From contig JAOUDB010000126.1 in the NCBI GenBank assembly GCA_029859485.1, forward strand, positions 1 through 7,225: DNA of 7,225 bases. The letters run 5' to 3'. Made by a program: the position numbers and the translations under genes. Positions 6,713 through 7,225 of this stretch are shown here, piece by piece. A model generated the notes under the pieces. The model was given only the letters and a program-made list of their open reading frames with translations, was not told the DNA's origin and did not search any database. The first letter of the stretch is position 1; each line of letters opens with the position of its first letter. Source of the DNA: Desulfuromonadales bacterium (GTDB lineage Bacteria > Desulfobacterota > Desulfuromonadia > Desulfuromonadales > BM103).

Positions 6713-6742
6713 TTAATATTCTTATGAGTGTTCACTTGAGAA
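6713..6742 (-). promoter_or_regulatory. Tentative sigma70-type promoter for the kinase/PilZ pair
   Basis: On the minus strand TTCTCA (6742-6737) and TATTAA (6718-6713) are separated by 18 bases, each matching four of six consensus positions. The candidate -10 box ends 71 bases before the start codon of the shikimate-kinase-like gene. The candidate -35 box falls inside the palindromes at 6728-6751. The match is weak; position is the main support. Confidence 0.25.
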
Positions 6743-6751
6743 CACCAAGTG
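6728..6751. promoter_or_regulatory. Two interleaved inverted repeats, possible operator
   Basis: GTGTTC (6728-6733) pairs with GAACAC (6740-6745), and CACTTG (6733-6738) pairs with CAAGTG (6746-6751). All arms are perfect 6-mers. The order is A, B, A', B', so the two hairpins exclude each other, and the connecting loops (0 to 1 base) are too short for a pseudoknot. Location 87 to 110 bases upstream of the shikimate-kinase-like start codon, over a candidate -35 box, fits a double operator for a dimeric regulator. No known regulator motif is recognised. Confidence 0.45.
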
Positions 6752-6900
6752 GCTGAAATAATCTAGAGAGCAGTTCACGCCGAAGAGTCGTTTGAGAGAT
6801 GTGATCAAGATCCAGGTTTCTAAAAACAAACGGGTCTATAACTCATACAAAGGGAAAATATTTTTACACCAAATCAGGCAAGAGCTGAAATCAAAAGACC

Positions 6901-7007
6901 AACGCAAAGACGCTAAGAAAAGCCAAGAAAGACGAAAAGGGAGCTATCCTTGCTTTTTGAAACGGTTTTCTTTGCGGGCTTTCTCTACCCCTTCGCGCCT
7001 TTGCGTT
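6901..7007. repeat. Long imperfect inverted repeat (REP/MITE-like intergenic element)
   Basis: The outer arms AACGCAAAGACGCTAAG (6901-6917) and CTTCGCGCCTTTGCGTT (6991-7007) pair at 15 of 17 positions. Inner pairing continues with AAAGCC (6919-6924) against GGCTTT (6977-6982) and AAAGA (6928-6932) against TCTTT (6969-6973). The centre is a loop of about 35 bases. No transposase or coding frame is present. Elements with the ACGCAAAGACGC type of arm recur between genes in many bacterial genomes as far as I recall; that this is a member of such a family is inference. Confidence 0.65.
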
Positions 7008-7047
7008 AAATACTTACAATCTTCGTTTTGGTTATAAGTCCGAAAAC

Positions 7048-7083
7048 AAAAGCGCCGCACCCTGTTCAGGGTTGCGGCGCTTT
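7048..7083 (-). terminator. Intrinsic terminator of the oxidoreductase gene
   Basis: AAAGCGCCGCACCCTG (7049-7064) pairs with CAGGGTTGCGGCGCTTT (7067-7083) with one bulged T, a very stable GC-rich stem with a tiny loop. Read on the minus strand it is followed by TTTTGTTTTC, a proper T-tract, while on the plus strand only TTTGTGT follows. It lies 36 bp downstream of the minus-strand stop at 7120-7122. It would also insulate the kinase/PilZ unit from read-through. Confidence 0.9.
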
Positions 7084-7119
7084 GTGTCACTTTGGTTCTA
7101 ACCTAGTCGTCTTCAGAGG

Positions 7120-7225
7120 TTAGTCTTCTGCGATCTTGAGCACGATTTTGCCGAAATGTTTATCTTCTTCCATCATCCGGTGCGCTTCTACGACCTCATC
7201 GATGGTAAATACTTTTTCAATAATC
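7120..7225 (-). CDS. C-terminal end of a quinone oxidoreductase/zinc-type alcohol dehydrogenase-like protein (partial)
   Basis: Only the last 34 residues are in the window; the rest lies beyond base 7225. They read IIEKVFTIDEVVEAHRMMEE followed by DKHFGKIVLKIAED and a TAA stop. The pattern of a hydrophobic strand, the alpha helix with EAHR.M(E/D), and the terminal GKIVL strand is the typical C-terminus of medium-chain dehydrogenase/reductases, especially NADPH:quinone reductases. Such enzymes transfer hydride from NAD(P)H to quinones or carbonyl compounds in the cytoplasm. Cofactor choice and presence of zinc sites cannot be judged from this fragment. The gene ends in a strong terminator (7048-7083). 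Confidence 0.8.
   Translation of the reverse strand, partial: IIEKVFTIDEVVEAHRMMEEDKHFGKIVLKIAED

Larger units (their letters stand above)
6642..7047. other. Gene-free intergenic region upstream of the kinase/PilZ pair
   Basis: No credible gene lies in these 406 bases. The only longer open frame (TTG 6792 to 7037, plus strand) has no ribosome site, reads through the inverted repeat below and gives a low-complexity Lys/Arg/Ser product. The stretch is more AT-rich than its surroundings. It contains the palindromes and weak promoter candidate at 6713-6751, a featureless segment from about 6755 to 6895, and the long inverted repeat at 6901-7007. Since the flanking genes are both on the minus strand, the promoter of the kinase/PilZ unit should lie in its left part. 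Confidence 0.7.

Noticed and set aside
6728..6751. H-type RNA pseudoknot or LexA box
   Set aside because: Connecting loops are 0 to 1 base, too short to cross the stems; the GTTC-N6-GAAC spacing and order do not match the LexA box types I know.
6792..7037. Open frame of 81 codons on the plus strand starting with TTG
   Set aside because: No ribosome site, low-complexity basic product, and most of its length is the inverted repeat at 6901-7007.
7098..7123. Inverted repeat CTAACCT / AGGTTAG over the oxidoreductase stop
   Set aside because: Seven weak pairs with a 12-base loop and no T-tract; the strong hairpin at 7048-7083 explains termination.

Overview
The window looks like a chromosomal segment of an anaerobic deltaproteobacterium of the Desulfuromonadales type (Geobacter, Desulfuromonas or Pelobacter relatives). 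This is inferred from the gene mix: an FprA-type diiron flavoprotein, PriA, an MltA lipoprotein, a YqgE/AlgH protein, a PilZ receptor and a shikimate-kinase-like P-loop protein. No phage, transposase, CRISPR or RNA gene is visible. Most of the window is ordinary core-genome content.

Layout, left to right. Plus strand: the 3' part of a flavo-diiron protein gene (1-1100, start lies before the window), closed by a clear intrinsic terminator (1123-1161). Next is priA, the replication-restart helicase; its best start is GTG 1185, because the longer reading frame would begin inside the terminator stem. A 119-bp gap carrying a small 8-bp tandem repeat follows. Then come mltA (an outer-membrane lytic transglycosylase lipoprotein) and, 53 bp further, a YqgE/AlgH-family gene whose product has an unexpected N-terminal export signal. 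Minus strand, converging on yqgE with only 9 bp between stops: a shikimate-kinase-like gene followed by a PilZ-domain gene 26 bp downstream, probably one transcript. Upstream of that pair is about 400 bp without a credible gene. It holds two interleaved palindromes near a weak promoter candidate, a long imperfect inverted repeat, and a strong terminator serving the last gene. That gene is the C-terminal end of a quinone reductase/alcohol dehydrogenase-like protein on the minus strand, cut by the window edge.

How the genes may work together. FprA (O2 or NO reduction) and PriA (restart of collapsed forks) are separate units divided by the terminator. MltA and the apparently exported YqgE could form a small envelope module, since both are predicted to leave the cytoplasm. 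The kinase-like/PilZ pair could link a small-molecule kinase with c-di-GMP sensing, but nothing beyond co-orientation and close spacing shows this. The points most worth checking are the export signal on YqgE, the altered substrate-site residues of the shikimate-kinase-like protein, the altered and widely spaced c-di-GMP motifs in the PilZ protein, and the palindromes upstream of that pair. I saw no clear sign of a wholly new system.
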